From: Spirochaetia bacterium
Lineage (GTDB): Bacteria > Spirochaetota > Spirochaetia > JABMQR01
Length of the DNA: 14,855 nucleotides
NCBI GenBank assembly: GCA_016784705.1
Contig: JADHUD010000024.1
Span: 1 to 14,855 of the forward strand
Direction: 5' to 3'
Part shown: in pieces, positions 6,413 to 13,424 of the stretch
How positions within the stretch are numbered: position 1 is the first letter of the stretch
Layout: every line of letters starts with the position of its first letter
The notes under the pieces: model-generated
Database searches by the model: none
What the model was told of the DNA's origin: nothing
What the model saw: only the letters and a program-made list of their open reading frames with translations
Position numbers and translations under genes: made by a program

Positions 6413-7339
6413 ATGGCAAAATTTAGCGATTCAGATTTAAGGGGTGTTATTCCCGCGCTGATAACTCCTTTTGATGCACAGGAAAACTTTGATGAAAAGA
6501 GGATGCGGGCAGTAGTTGAGCATCTGTTAAGCAAAGGGGTTCATGGACTCTATCTGACCGGAAGTACCGGAGAAGGGTTTCTCATGACTCCGGATGAGCG
6601 TAAGCAGGTTGTCGAAGTGGTGGTGGATCAGGTTGCAGGAAGAGTTCCCTTAATCTCACACGTTGGGGCAATCGGTACGAAAGTTTCCATTGATCTGGCT
6701 AAACATGCCGAAAAAACTGGTGTGGATGCGCTCTCTTCAGTCCCCCCTTTTTATTGGAAGTTTAGTGATGACAGTGTCTATAACTACTATAATGACATTA
6801 CGCAATCTACAGCCCTTCCCATGATTGTCTATAATATAGCGCTTGCCGGATTGGTTGGCTTTGAACAAGTTAAACGCTTCTCTACCATCGAAGGAGTAAA
6901 GGGAGTTAAATATACTGCTACTGCACATTTTGAGATAATGCGGATGAAAGAGGAACTGGGAGATGATTTCCTGGTCTTCTCCGGCTGTGATGAGATGGCG
7001 ATGTCCGGGCTCTCTTTTGGGGCTGATGGTCTTATTGGTTCATTCTATAATCTGATGCCTGAGTTGTTCATATCTATTTATGAGGCTATTAAGAGTAATG
7101 ATCTTAAACTTGCTGAAAAGAAACAGAGAGAGGCTAATGCAATAATAATGTATGCTACCCAGCAGAATCATCTGGCTATTATTAAGCATGCTCTCACCTG
7201 GATGGGGGTGGATGCAGGATTCTGCCGCAACCCTTTCCCCAATTACAGCAGAGCAGAGCAGGAAGTGATGAAAACCAGCTTCCGGATGCTTAAGGAAAAA
7301 CACCGTCTGACAGATGTGGATTTCCTGAATGCCCTCTAG
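6413..7339 (+). CDS. nanA: N-acetylneuraminate lyase (sialic acid aldolase), 308 aa
   Basis: Full-length class I aldolase of the DHDPS/NAL superfamily; cytoplasmic. It cleaves N-acetylneuraminate to N-acetylmannosamine and pyruvate through a Schiff base. Against my memory of E. coli NanA, the key residues are all present: S51 and T52 in GSTGEGF, Y140 in MIVYNI, the Schiff-base lysine K166 and T168 in GVKYTA, D193 and E194 in GCDEMAMSG, and S210 in IGSFYN. The C-terminal CRNPFP also matches the CRKPF of E. coli NanA. These residues favour a sialate lyase over dihydrodipicolinate synthase or 2-keto-3-deoxygluconate aldolase, though selectivity for a modified sialic acid cannot be read from the sequence. 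The ATG is preceded by AAGAAGG. It is the first gene of the rightward operon, 28 bases before the sulfatase. Confidence 0.88.
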   Translation: MAKFSDSDLRGVIPALITPFDAQENFDEKRMRAVVEHLLSKGVHGLYLTGSTGEGFLMTPDERKQVVEVVVDQVAGRVPLISHVGAIGTKVSIDLAKHAEKTGVDALSSVPPFYWKFSDDSVYNYYNDITQSTALPMIVYNIALAGLVGFEQVKRFSTIEGVKGVKYTATAHFEIMRMKEELGDDFLVFSGCDEMAMSGLSFGADGLIGSFYNLMPELFISIYEAIKSNDLKLAEKKQREANAIIMYATQQNHLAIIKHALTWMGVDAGFCRNPFPNYSRAEQEVMKTSFRMLKEKHRLTDVDFLNAL

Positions 7340-7362
7340 GAGAAATTAACCTCTAGGAGAAA
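7333..7362 (+). repeat. 13-bp direct repeat duplicating a ribosome-binding site
   Basis: CCTCTAGGAGAAA occurs at 7333-7345 and again at 7350-7362, offset by 17 bases. The first copy contains the TAG stop of nanA and an AGGAGA motif; the second supplies the AGGAGA used by the sulfatase ATG at 7368. It looks like a short tandem duplication in the nanA-sulfatase junction. Confidence 0.8.
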
Positions 7363-7367
7363 ATAGT

Positions 7368-8837
7368 ATGGCACATAAAGCACCCAATATTCTCTGGATA
7401 GGATTAGATCAGATTCGGTTTGATACTCCTGGAGTAAATGGGAATACTCTATGCAGAACTCCTCACATCGATCGGCTTGCGGGTGAAGGAGTGAACTTTA
7501 CCCGTGCCTATACAACCTGCAGCCTCTGTTCTCCAGCCCGGGCAAGCATGTTCACCGGGAAGTATGCTTTCAGGCATGGTATGGGAACCAATTGCGACAT
7601 GTATCACAGCCTGTCAGCAGAGCTTACCCATCCTGAAGATTTACTGCATCTTAATTTTCAGAATGCGGGATATTCAGCAGGATATGCAGGCAAGTGGCAC
7701 GTAGGAACAAATTTGGGTCCTGCGGATTTTGGGTATGAGGGAATGAGTCTTCCGGGGTATGGTAATATCGTTAATCAGGGTATTTTTAAAAATTATCTGC
7801 AGAAAAATGGACTGCATTACACCATAGATTCAAAATTATATGTAAATCCGAATGAGCAGACTCTTGCAGGAGGGCGCTGGAACGGCCCGGTTGAGTCCGC
7901 CCCGGCACACTATGTGGCAAACTATACTATGGAACAAATGGATCTATTTGCTGATCGTGACCAGCCGTTCTTCATGAATTGTCAATTCTGGGGGCCGCAT
8001 GGTCCGCATTTACCTTGTGACGGGTTCTACGGTATGCATGATCGGGATTCTATTCCACCCTGGGCTAACTGGGATGATGATCTTACCGCAAAGCCGGGCA
8101 GGATTGAACGGGAAAGTAATGACTTCTACCGTAATCACCCGCGGACATGGGAGGAGTGCAGGGAACTGGTCGGGCTGTATTATGATACAACCGCGATGAT
8201 TGATCACCAGATTGGCCGTCTCCTGGACTACCTTGCAGACCGCGGACTTAGGGAAAATACTATCGTTGTCCTTTCAGCTGATCATGGTGACATGACAGGC
8301 AGCCATGGCGGACAGCTTGATAAGGGGATGCTCTATCAGGAGGCACAGCACATACCTATGATTCTTTCCTGGCCGGGAAAAATAGCTGCTGCTGCTAATG
8401 ATACTTTGGCCCTGAATATGGATATCATGCCTACTCTCATGGATTTTGCCGGGATTTCTGTTCCGGATGGGCTGGATGGAATCTCCCTGAAACCAGCTGT
8501 TTCTGATAGTATGAACTATACAGGACGTAAAGAGGTTTATCTCGAATTTCACGGGCTCCGGTTCCTCTACTCCCAAAGAGCAATAATTACTGACGATAAC
8601 TGGAAGTATATCTTTACCCCGGGTGACAGAGATGAGCTATATGATTTGAATTCGGATTCTGCTGAAATGCACAATCTTATCGACTCTCAAGAGTGGAGCA
8701 GTAAGAGGCAGGAACTGCAGGAGAGAATACGAGTCACCTCTGCGGGTTTCAAGGATCCTTTGCGTGACTGCATAAGTAAGTTTTTCGGAATCTGGAATAC
8801 GGAATCCGGGCAGATTGATGCAACAAAATTTTTCTGA
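7368..8837 (+). CDS. Type I (formylglycine-dependent) sulfatase, cytoplasmic, 489 aa
   Basis: An alkaline-phosphatase-superfamily sulfatase. The maturation signature C-x-P-x-R is CSPAR (C54 to R58, followed by ASMFTG); C54 would be converted to formylglycine. Further hallmarks are D14-Q15 in GLDQIRFD (the DQ variant of the metal site), GKWHVG (108-113), PHGPH (210-214), SADHGD with D305 and H306, and K319 in LDKGMLYQE. There is no signal peptide or membrane helix (it starts MAHKAPNILWIG), so it should act in the cytoplasm on an imported sulfate ester. No sulfatase-maturing enzyme is in the window; one must be encoded elsewhere. The subfamily and substrate are uncertain: sulfated amino sugars or sulfated sialic acid fit the neighbours, and DQ-type members also include choline sulfatases and phosphonate monoesterases. 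It is preceded by AGGAGA and followed 20 bases later by the dehydrogenase. Confidence 0.88.
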   Translation: MAHKAPNILWIGLDQIRFDTPGVNGNTLCRTPHIDRLAGEGVNFTRAYTTCSLCSPARASMFTGKYAFRHGMGTNCDMYHSLSAELTHPEDLLHLNFQNAGYSAGYAGKWHVGTNLGPADFGYEGMSLPGYGNIVNQGIFKNYLQKNGLHYTIDSKLYVNPNEQTLAGGRWNGPVESAPAHYVANYTMEQMDLFADRDQPFFMNCQFWGPHGPHLPCDGFYGMHDRDSIPPWANWDDDLTAKPGRIERESNDFYRNHPRTWEECRELVGLYYDTTAMIDHQIGRLLDYLADRGLRENTIVVLSADHGDMTGSHGGQLDKGMLYQEAQHIPMILSWPGKIAAAANDTLALNMDIMPTLMDFAGISVPDGLDGISLKPAVSDSMNYTGRKEVYLEFHGLRFLYSQRAIITDDNWKYIFTPGDRDELYDLNSDSAEMHNLIDSQEWSSKRQELQERIRVTSAGFKDPLRDCISKFFGIWNTESGQIDATKFF

Positions 8838-8857
8838 TTCTCAGGAGGATCTACCCC

Positions 8858-9823
8858 ATGAATATCCTGTTCTATTCTCATCTTACAGCAGAATTTCCCG
8901 AAATTATTCTTCCATTGAAAGAGTCATATCCGGAACATGATTTTATCTATGCACAGAGCAAAGATGAGTATCTTGAAGGGCTGAAAAGTGCCCATGTACT
9001 CATCTACGGAAATCTCTCCCCGGAAGATGCTGAGATAGCAAGCAGCCTGAAACTTCTCATAATTCCCTTTACGGGTACCGCACATCTTGATCTCGATTTT
9101 TTCAGGGAAAGGGGAATACTTGTCGCAAACAGTCCTGGAAATGGTTCAATAGTTGCGGAAAGAGCACTTGCACTGGCTATGGCCGTCTGCGGAAGAGTTC
9201 TGGAATTTCATATTGATATGTCGAAAGGAGACTGGCACCGTACCGGTAATCCGCAAAAGCCTTTTGATTACTGGTTTTCAATGCAGGGGAAGCAGGTGAG
9301 TATTCTGGGAACAGGGGATATCGGGCAGGGGATAGCAAAACTCCTGAAGGGTTTTGATTGCAAGATCAAAGGGTACCGGCGGGAGACTGTAATCCCTCAA
9401 CATTTTGACTCGGTAACAGCTTCAATTGATGAAGCACTGGAATTCGCTGAGATTCTATTTATTGCACTGCCCATCAGTTCTGAAACAGATAACCTTATCA
9501 ACCAATCCAATATCGATAAACTTAACGGCAGTTTCCTTATTAATGTAGGCCGCGGCAAGATAGTCAACGAAGCGGCTTTGTATGAGGCGCTCTCAACAGG
9601 CAAGCTGGCCGGTGCAGGATTGGATGTATGGTATGATTATCCCTCCAAAGCGAAACCGCTCGCAACCGGGTCTGCTTTGCCTTTTCATACACTGCCCAAT
9701 GTCGTTATTTCACCCCATGCAGCAAGTCATACCCCTGAAGGGAAGCAGGGACAGCTGATGGGTGTCTTGCGTGCACTTGAAAGCTATCTGAAAAAGGGTG
9801 TTCCTGATACCTTGCTGACCTGA
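8858..9823 (+). CDS. D-2-hydroxyacid dehydrogenase family protein, 321 aa
   Basis: The NAD-binding domain carries GTGDIG (151-156), then SFLINVGRGKIVNE with the substrate-binding Arg R232, and a catalytic His H287 in VISPHAASHT. The catalytic Glu normally found just before Pro in the LDVxxxEP motif is replaced: here the sequence is LDVWYDYP, with Tyr261 at that position and Asp260 before it. A group of hydroxyacid dehydrogenases with WYxYP appears to share this, so it need not mean inactivity. The family interconverts 2-keto and D-2-hydroxy acids with NAD(P)H. As last gene of the nanA operon it could reduce pyruvate released by the lyase or act on a substrate-specific keto acid (inference). 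The ATG has a strong ribosome-binding site (AGGAGGAT). The 22 bases after the stop contain a T run but no convincing hairpin, and converge on the pyrophosphatase gene. Confidence 0.85.
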   Translation: MNILFYSHLTAEFPEIILPLKESYPEHDFIYAQSKDEYLEGLKSAHVLIYGNLSPEDAEIASSLKLLIIPFTGTAHLDLDFFRERGILVANSPGNGSIVAERALALAMAVCGRVLEFHIDMSKGDWHRTGNPQKPFDYWFSMQGKQVSILGTGDIGQGIAKLLKGFDCKIKGYRRETVIPQHFDSVTASIDEALEFAEILFIALPISSETDNLINQSNIDKLNGSFLINVGRGKIVNEAALYEALSTGKLAGAGLDVWYDYPSKAKPLATGSALPFHTLPNVVISPHAASHTPEGKQGQLMGVLRALESYLKKGVPDTLLT

Positions 9824-9845
9824 ATCCTAGTCCTGATCAATTTTT

Positions 9846-11480
9846 TTATCTGGTGAGACCGATAACCCGCATCAGCTCGGGAAGCAGCTGTTTCTTACGT
9901 GACAGTATATCGGGAAGCAGATACTGCCCTTTATCAATCTTTTCAAAAATAAGATTAATCTCAAGGAATACATTACTGTTTGTTATCAGAAGGCTGCTCT
10001 GTTTCAGGACATCAGTTATGAGCAGCATTGACCAGTTAAGATGCTCTTCTTCTGCGATTTTCTCAAGGGATAGCTGGAATTTCTCGGCCATTTCCGGAAT
10101 GTCTTCCAGAGTGGTCACTTCAACCTGTCCAATACCCATCTTGACACCTTCGTGGTCATAGATCTTGAAATCAGAACGTATTACCTCTTCAGGGTCACGT
10201 TTTTTCAGCATAGTTAGCTGGGTAAAGAGTTCACGTGTATAGGTTTCAGGATCAATATTGGTCGATCCGCAGAGGTAGCTGAGGGCTTTTCTGTCCTCAG
10301 CGGTGGTTGTCGGAGATTTCAGATTAACCGTATCGGAAATTATTCCTGATAGGAGAAGCAGCGCAATGTCCTGAGGTATAGGGACATCCTCGTGCTTGAA
10401 ATGCTGGTAGACTATGGTGCTCGTGCTGCCGACCGGTTTAGCTGATATATAGATTGGATTACGCGTTTTTCCTGCGGCGAAACGGTGGTGATCAATTATC
10501 TCAAGGATGTCGGCTTCATCGCTGCCGTTTATACTCTGACCGGTCTCATTATGATCTATCAGAATCAATTTTTTTCTTGGCCGTTCAATAAAAGATCTTC
10601 TTGTAACTGTTCCGATAAATTTTCCATCATTAAAAATAGGGAGTCCTCGAAACTCAGAATGATTCAGGAGTACTTTTGCCTCATCAAAAGAGGTCTTTGC
10701 AGCAACCCGCGGCAGCTGAGTGTTCATAATAGTTTTAACCGGCGAACTCAATCTCAGCAGCCGGATCGATTCAGCGGTATCAGCCTCTGAAATAAATATA
10801 TTTCCATCATAATCGGAGAAATCTATTGCCGGCAGCTCTCCTTTTTCAAGACCTGTGATTATTATAGCCGGCAGCTGGTTTTCTACGGCAAACTGAAGGA
10901 TCTCTTTTCTGTTTCCCACAACAAGAAGAGGCAGCTGTTTTAATCTGCTTAATCTGGAGACACTTACCCGGTACGGCATAGCTCCAGACATGATGGGAGC
11001 AGAAAAGTGGGGTTTCTTCCCTTCCTTAAAAAGTCTGCCGGGAATTACTTTTTTAAAGTTTTCGGTATAAAACTCGTAGGAGGGTCGTTCACCTGTCTGT
11101 TGAGAGAGCATGAACCGTGAAATTTCGTTGATACTGACGATTCCCTTGTACTCATGCTCACTTCCGAGAACCGGCAGGAGACTGATATTATCATCAACTA
11201 TGTATCTGATTGCTTCTAAAATGGTGTCATGCTCGGTAAGTGTGTGGCTGTTTTTTTTAACAATATCTTCTACTACCGGATAAAGATCTTTCATCATCGC
11301 TGGAGGCTGGATATCAGCCCGTGAAAAAGCTTCCTGTGTCTGTTCGTTCAGATTTCCGCACCGGATAGGTATATAGGAGTTTTCCGGATCGATTTTATTT
11401 TTCAGGAAACTGTAGCAAAAGGATGCAACGGTGCAGTCCATGTCAGGGTTTCGGTGTCCTGTAACAAATATTTCACTCAT
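9846..11480 (-). CDS. ppaC: Manganese-dependent inorganic pyrophosphatase, family II, with CBS and DRTGG regulatory insert, 544 aa
   Basis: DHH-superfamily pyrophosphatase. The N-terminal metal-binding motif is VTGHRNPDMDC (H9, D13, D15), and the DHH domain resumes after an insert with LILIDHNE (D309, H310) and EIIDHHRF (D330, H331, H332). The DHHA2 domain ends with the typical SRKKQLLPEL. Between residues about 70 and 300 lie two CBS motifs (about 75-125 and 250-298) flanking a DRTGG domain (about 165-235). Characterised CBS-pyrophosphatases are controlled by adenine nucleotides and diadenosine polyphosphates; the same is expected here. The reaction is PPi to 2 Pi in the cytoplasm. The frame extends to 11537, but the predicted promoter -10 lies at 11509-11514 and the ATG at 11480 has AGGAGAT upstream, so the shorter form is chosen. 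It is monocistronic and converges on the nanA operon. Confidence 0.93.
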   Translation of the reverse strand: MSEIFVTGHRNPDMDCTVASFCYSFLKNKIDPENSYIPIRCGNLNEQTQEAFSRADIQPPAMMKDLYPVVEDIVKKNSHTLTEHDTILEAIRYIVDDNISLLPVLGSEHEYKGIVSINEISRFMLSQQTGERPSYEFYTENFKKVIPGRLFKEGKKPHFSAPIMSGAMPYRVSVSRLSRLKQLPLLVVGNRKEILQFAVENQLPAIIITGLEKGELPAIDFSDYDGNIFISEADTAESIRLLRLSSPVKTIMNTQLPRVAAKTSFDEAKVLLNHSEFRGLPIFNDGKFIGTVTRRSFIERPRKKLILIDHNETGQSINGSDEADILEIIDHHRFAAGKTRNPIYISAKPVGSTSTIVYQHFKHEDVPIPQDIALLLLSGIISDTVNLKSPTTTAEDRKALSYLCGSTNIDPETYTRELFTQLTMLKKRDPEEVIRSDFKIYDHEGVKMGIGQVEVTTLEDIPEMAEKFQLSLEKIAEEEHLNWSMLLITDVLKQSSLLITNSNVFLEINLIFEKIDKGQYLLPDILSRKKQLLPELMRVIGLTR

Positions 11481-11508
11481 GTATATATCTCCTGCATCGA
11501 TTTTCCCC

Positions 11509-11537
11509 ATCATAAAACGGTATAAGAATAATCTCAA
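11509..11537 (-). promoter_or_regulatory. Predicted promoter of the pyrophosphatase gene
   Basis: On the minus strand a -35 TTGAGA (11532-11537) and a -10 TATGAT (11509-11514) are separated by 17 bases. Each hexamer matches five of six consensus bases. The -35 lies inside the first copy of the 13-bp tandem repeat, and the other copies carry the same TTGAGA. The leader would be about 20 bases and contains AGGAGAT before the ATG. Confidence 0.6.
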
Positions 11538-11566
11538 TAGATAATCTCAATAGATAATCTCAATAG
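11528..11566. repeat. Three perfect 13-bp tandem repeats (ATAATCTCAATAG) between divergent promoters
   Basis: Copies lie at 11528-11540, 11541-11553 and 11554-11566, followed by a partial ATA. The array sits between the -10 of the pyrophosphatase promoter and the -35 of the divergent cysteine-cluster gene. Each copy contributes a TTGAGA -35-like hexamer on the minus strand. Confidence 0.95.
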
Positions 11567-11570
11567 ATAC

Positions 11571-11599
11571 TTGACAACTGGCCGTCGACAGCTTATAGA
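11571..11599 (+). promoter_or_regulatory. Predicted promoter of the YkgJ-type gene
   Basis: A perfect -35 TTGACA (11571-11576) is followed after 17 bases by TATAGA (11594-11599), four of six for a -10. It begins five bases after the tandem repeat array. The leader would be about 40 bases with AGAGGTGA before the start codon. Confidence 0.5.
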
Positions 11600-11648
11600 T
11601 TTAAGTCACAGAGACTCCCGTCAAATTCAGCTGTGAAAGAGGTGAACC

Positions 11649-12533
11649 TTGGAAGCAGACGATACTATTTTCCTGAACGATTCCGATTGGCTGAAATCAC
11701 CCTGTTCAACTTGCGGCAGTACATATTGCTGCTCATATTTGCCGCTTTGTTATCTCTCTATGGAGACACGTTCTGAAATGCTGTTAATGGCAGATTTGTG
11801 CTGGTTTGAGGGGCTGGTTCCCGCCCTGAAGGATGACGGACAATGGCAGCTCTTTTATCATGCAGACTGCAGGTTTCTTCATAGCGTTACGGGGAAGTGC
11901 AGTATTCATGGAACTTCACAGCAGACAGGAATCTGCCGTAATTATTCACCCTATGATTGCTGGTATGAAAAAGCATTCAGAACGACGGAAACGAATATGT
12001 TGATTCGTTTCACCAGTGAAAGAGTAGAAAAGCTTATTGAGATGACAGTTTTTGATGATGAGGGAGTTGTACAGTCAGTTCCGCCATGGAATGTTCTGCA
12101 GCGAACCTTTTCTGAACTTCCCTATGCGCGGACAGTGGAGCCAGCCGTTCAGATGCCTGTGGCGAAGTCTGTCAATGATGAGCTTTTGTTTCTATTGCCC
12201 CCTGGCAAACCCCGGCGGCAGGAACATTTAGAGCTGATAAAATTCAGATTGGGTTTTCCAGGAATTATGTTGATGGTTTCTCCTTCTCTCTGGTGCTTCG
12301 CTCTGCCGGCCCTGGTGAAGAGTATGGTTCCGGAGAATTTCAGAAAGATCCTGCTTCAGCGGCTGGAAGCTGGAGTCTATGATGCGATCATAATGGGTCT
12401 GTCAGAGTGGGAAAGGGCTGTTTTGCATGCAGGAAATTTTCAAAGAATAACCCATTATGGTGCTGTTACGCAGCAAATTGGAATAATTCCTCCAAAATAC
12501 GATCCGGATAATCCGGGAATAGCTATATATTAA
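11649..12533 (+). CDS. YkgJ-family cysteine-cluster protein (CxxCxxxxCC type), 294 aa
   Basis: The N-terminal third carries the cysteine pattern of the YkgJ family: C19, C22, C27, C28 and C34 in PCSTCGSTYCCSYLPLC, then C74 in DCRFL, C84 in GKCSIH, C96 in GICRNYS and C104. The clusters probably bind metal (zinc or iron-sulfur); the biochemical role of the family is not settled. The remaining roughly 150 residues (from about residue 150) are unlike the short YkgJ proteins and I cannot assign them. The start must be the TTG at 11649: an in-frame TGA lies just upstream at 11643-11645, the next in-frame ATG lies beyond the first cysteine cluster, and AGAGGTGA is well placed. It stands alone, divergent from the pyrophosphatase and convergent with the esterase. 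Confidence 0.8.
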   Translation: MEADDTIFLNDSDWLKSPCSTCGSTYCCSYLPLCYLSMETRSEMLLMADLCWFEGLVPALKDDGQWQLFYHADCRFLHSVTGKCSIHGTSQQTGICRNYSPYDCWYEKAFRTTETNMLIRFTSERVEKLIEMTVFDDEGVVQSVPPWNVLQRTFSELPYARTVEPAVQMPVAKSVNDELLFLLPPGKPRRQEHLELIKFRLGFPGIMLMVSPSLWCFALPALVKSMVPENFRKILLQRLEAGVYDAIIMGLSEWERAVLHAGNFQRITHYGAVTQQIGIIPPKYDPDNPGIAIY

Positions 12534-12551
12534 TAAAAAAGAGTCAGAGCC

Positions 12552-12579
12552 AATTTCAAAATAAAATCATTTTGAAATT
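12552..12579. terminator. Perfect 11-bp inverted repeat between convergent genes, possible bidirectional terminator
   Basis: AATTTCAAAAT (12552-12562) pairs perfectly with ATTTTGAAATT (12569-12579) over a 6-base loop. A further GAG/CTC pairing (12547-12549 with 12582-12584) lies beyond a small internal loop. It is AT-rich. On the minus strand a run of six T follows after about 12 bases, and on the plus strand there is only a short T tract. Its position between two convergent stop codons supports a terminator role, but strength is doubtful. Confidence 0.5.
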
Positions 12580-12585
12580 TCCTCG

Positions 12586-13380
12586 TCAGATTTCCGAAAG
12601 ATTCTGCAGCTCCAGCCACGAAAGGAAAGACCGTATTTTCAAATCCCAGTAGTCCCATGTGTGGGCAAATCCGGGATCTTCTTCAAAGTGAACTGGAATA
12701 CCTAACATTCGGGTTGTGTTATAAAAATCTTTATTGAGCTGAAAAAGAGAATCTTCCGTACCGCAGCATTGATAAAGATGAGGCAGCGTTACTCCTTTTG
12801 AGATGCTTTGAGAAAGCAGCCAGGGCAGATCGTTTACCGTTTCCCGCACATCTTCCGGGGTACCGAACATTCTTGCAAACTCTTCCGGATTACCTCTTTT
12901 CAAATTAAACCGCTCCAGAATATTAACTACTCCTGAAAAGCTGCCGGCAGCAGAGATCAAATCAGGTCTGTTAAGAGCGAACTTGAATGCACCAAACCCG
13001 CCCATTGAGAGGCCGGCTGCAAAATTATCCTCTCTCCGGTGAGAGAGCGGAAAAAAAGAACGAGCTTTAGCAATAAGTTCTTCACTGATAAAATGCCAAT
13101 ACCTGCCGCCTGCCGCCATATCATTGTAGTAGCTCCTTTGGGCATCAGGCATAACAACAGCTATTCCATAGTCATCAACATACCGTTCAATAGAGGTATT
13201 CCTCAGCCAGGAATTTTCATCATCTGAGAGTCCGTGAAACAGCCAGAGAACAGGGAATGTTCCTGCGGGCACACTTGTTTTCTTACCTATGATGCCGGGA
13301 GTCCGTTCAGGTAAAATTACGTTCATTGATGTTTGTATCTTTAAGATATTTGAGTGAAATCTGCAGCCTAGCAGTGCCAT
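12586..13380 (-). CDS. Alpha/beta-hydrolase esterase of the EstA/FrmB (esterase D-like) family, 264 aa
   Basis: A cytoplasmic carboxylesterase of the putative-esterase (PF00756-type) family. The oxyanion region is LWLFHGLSDDENSW (about 45-58), the nucleophile elbow is GLSMGG (S125), and the other triad members are probably D210 in CGTEDSLF and H240 in FAHTWDYW. The order and spacing resemble tributyrin esterase EstA and S-formylglutathione hydrolase-like enzymes. There is no signal peptide. Preferred substrates of such enzymes are short acyl esters, including acetylated sugars, so deacetylation is plausible, but nothing in the sequence fixes it. The ATG has a good ribosome-binding site (AAAAGGAGA). 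It follows the glycosyltransferase gene by 44 bases on the same strand with no visible terminator, so the two are probably co-transcribed. Confidence 0.88.
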   Translation of the reverse strand: MALLGCRFHSNILKIQTSMNVILPERTPGIIGKKTSVPAGTFPVLWLFHGLSDDENSWLRNTSIERYVDDYGIAVVMPDAQRSYYNDMAAGGRYWHFISEELIAKARSFFPLSHRREDNFAAGLSMGGFGAFKFALNRPDLISAAGSFSGVVNILERFNLKRGNPEEFARMFGTPEDVRETVNDLPWLLSQSISKGVTLPHLYQCCGTEDSLFQLNKDFYNTTRMLGIPVHFEEDPGFAHTWDYWDLKIRSFLSWLELQNLSEI

Positions 13381-13424
13381 TCAAGGTCTCCTTTTTGTAT
13401 CTTCAGGTTCCTGCAATCGTACGG

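Noticed and set aside
6413..7339. Lyase as dihydrodipicolinate synthase (dapA)
   Set aside because: The residues that bind sialate in NanA (D193, E194, S210, T168) are present and the neighbours are sugar-catabolic, with no lysine-pathway gene.
9824..9845. Rho-independent terminator after the hydroxyacid dehydrogenase
   Set aside because: There is a run of T near 9840 but I could not find a stable GC-rich stem before it.
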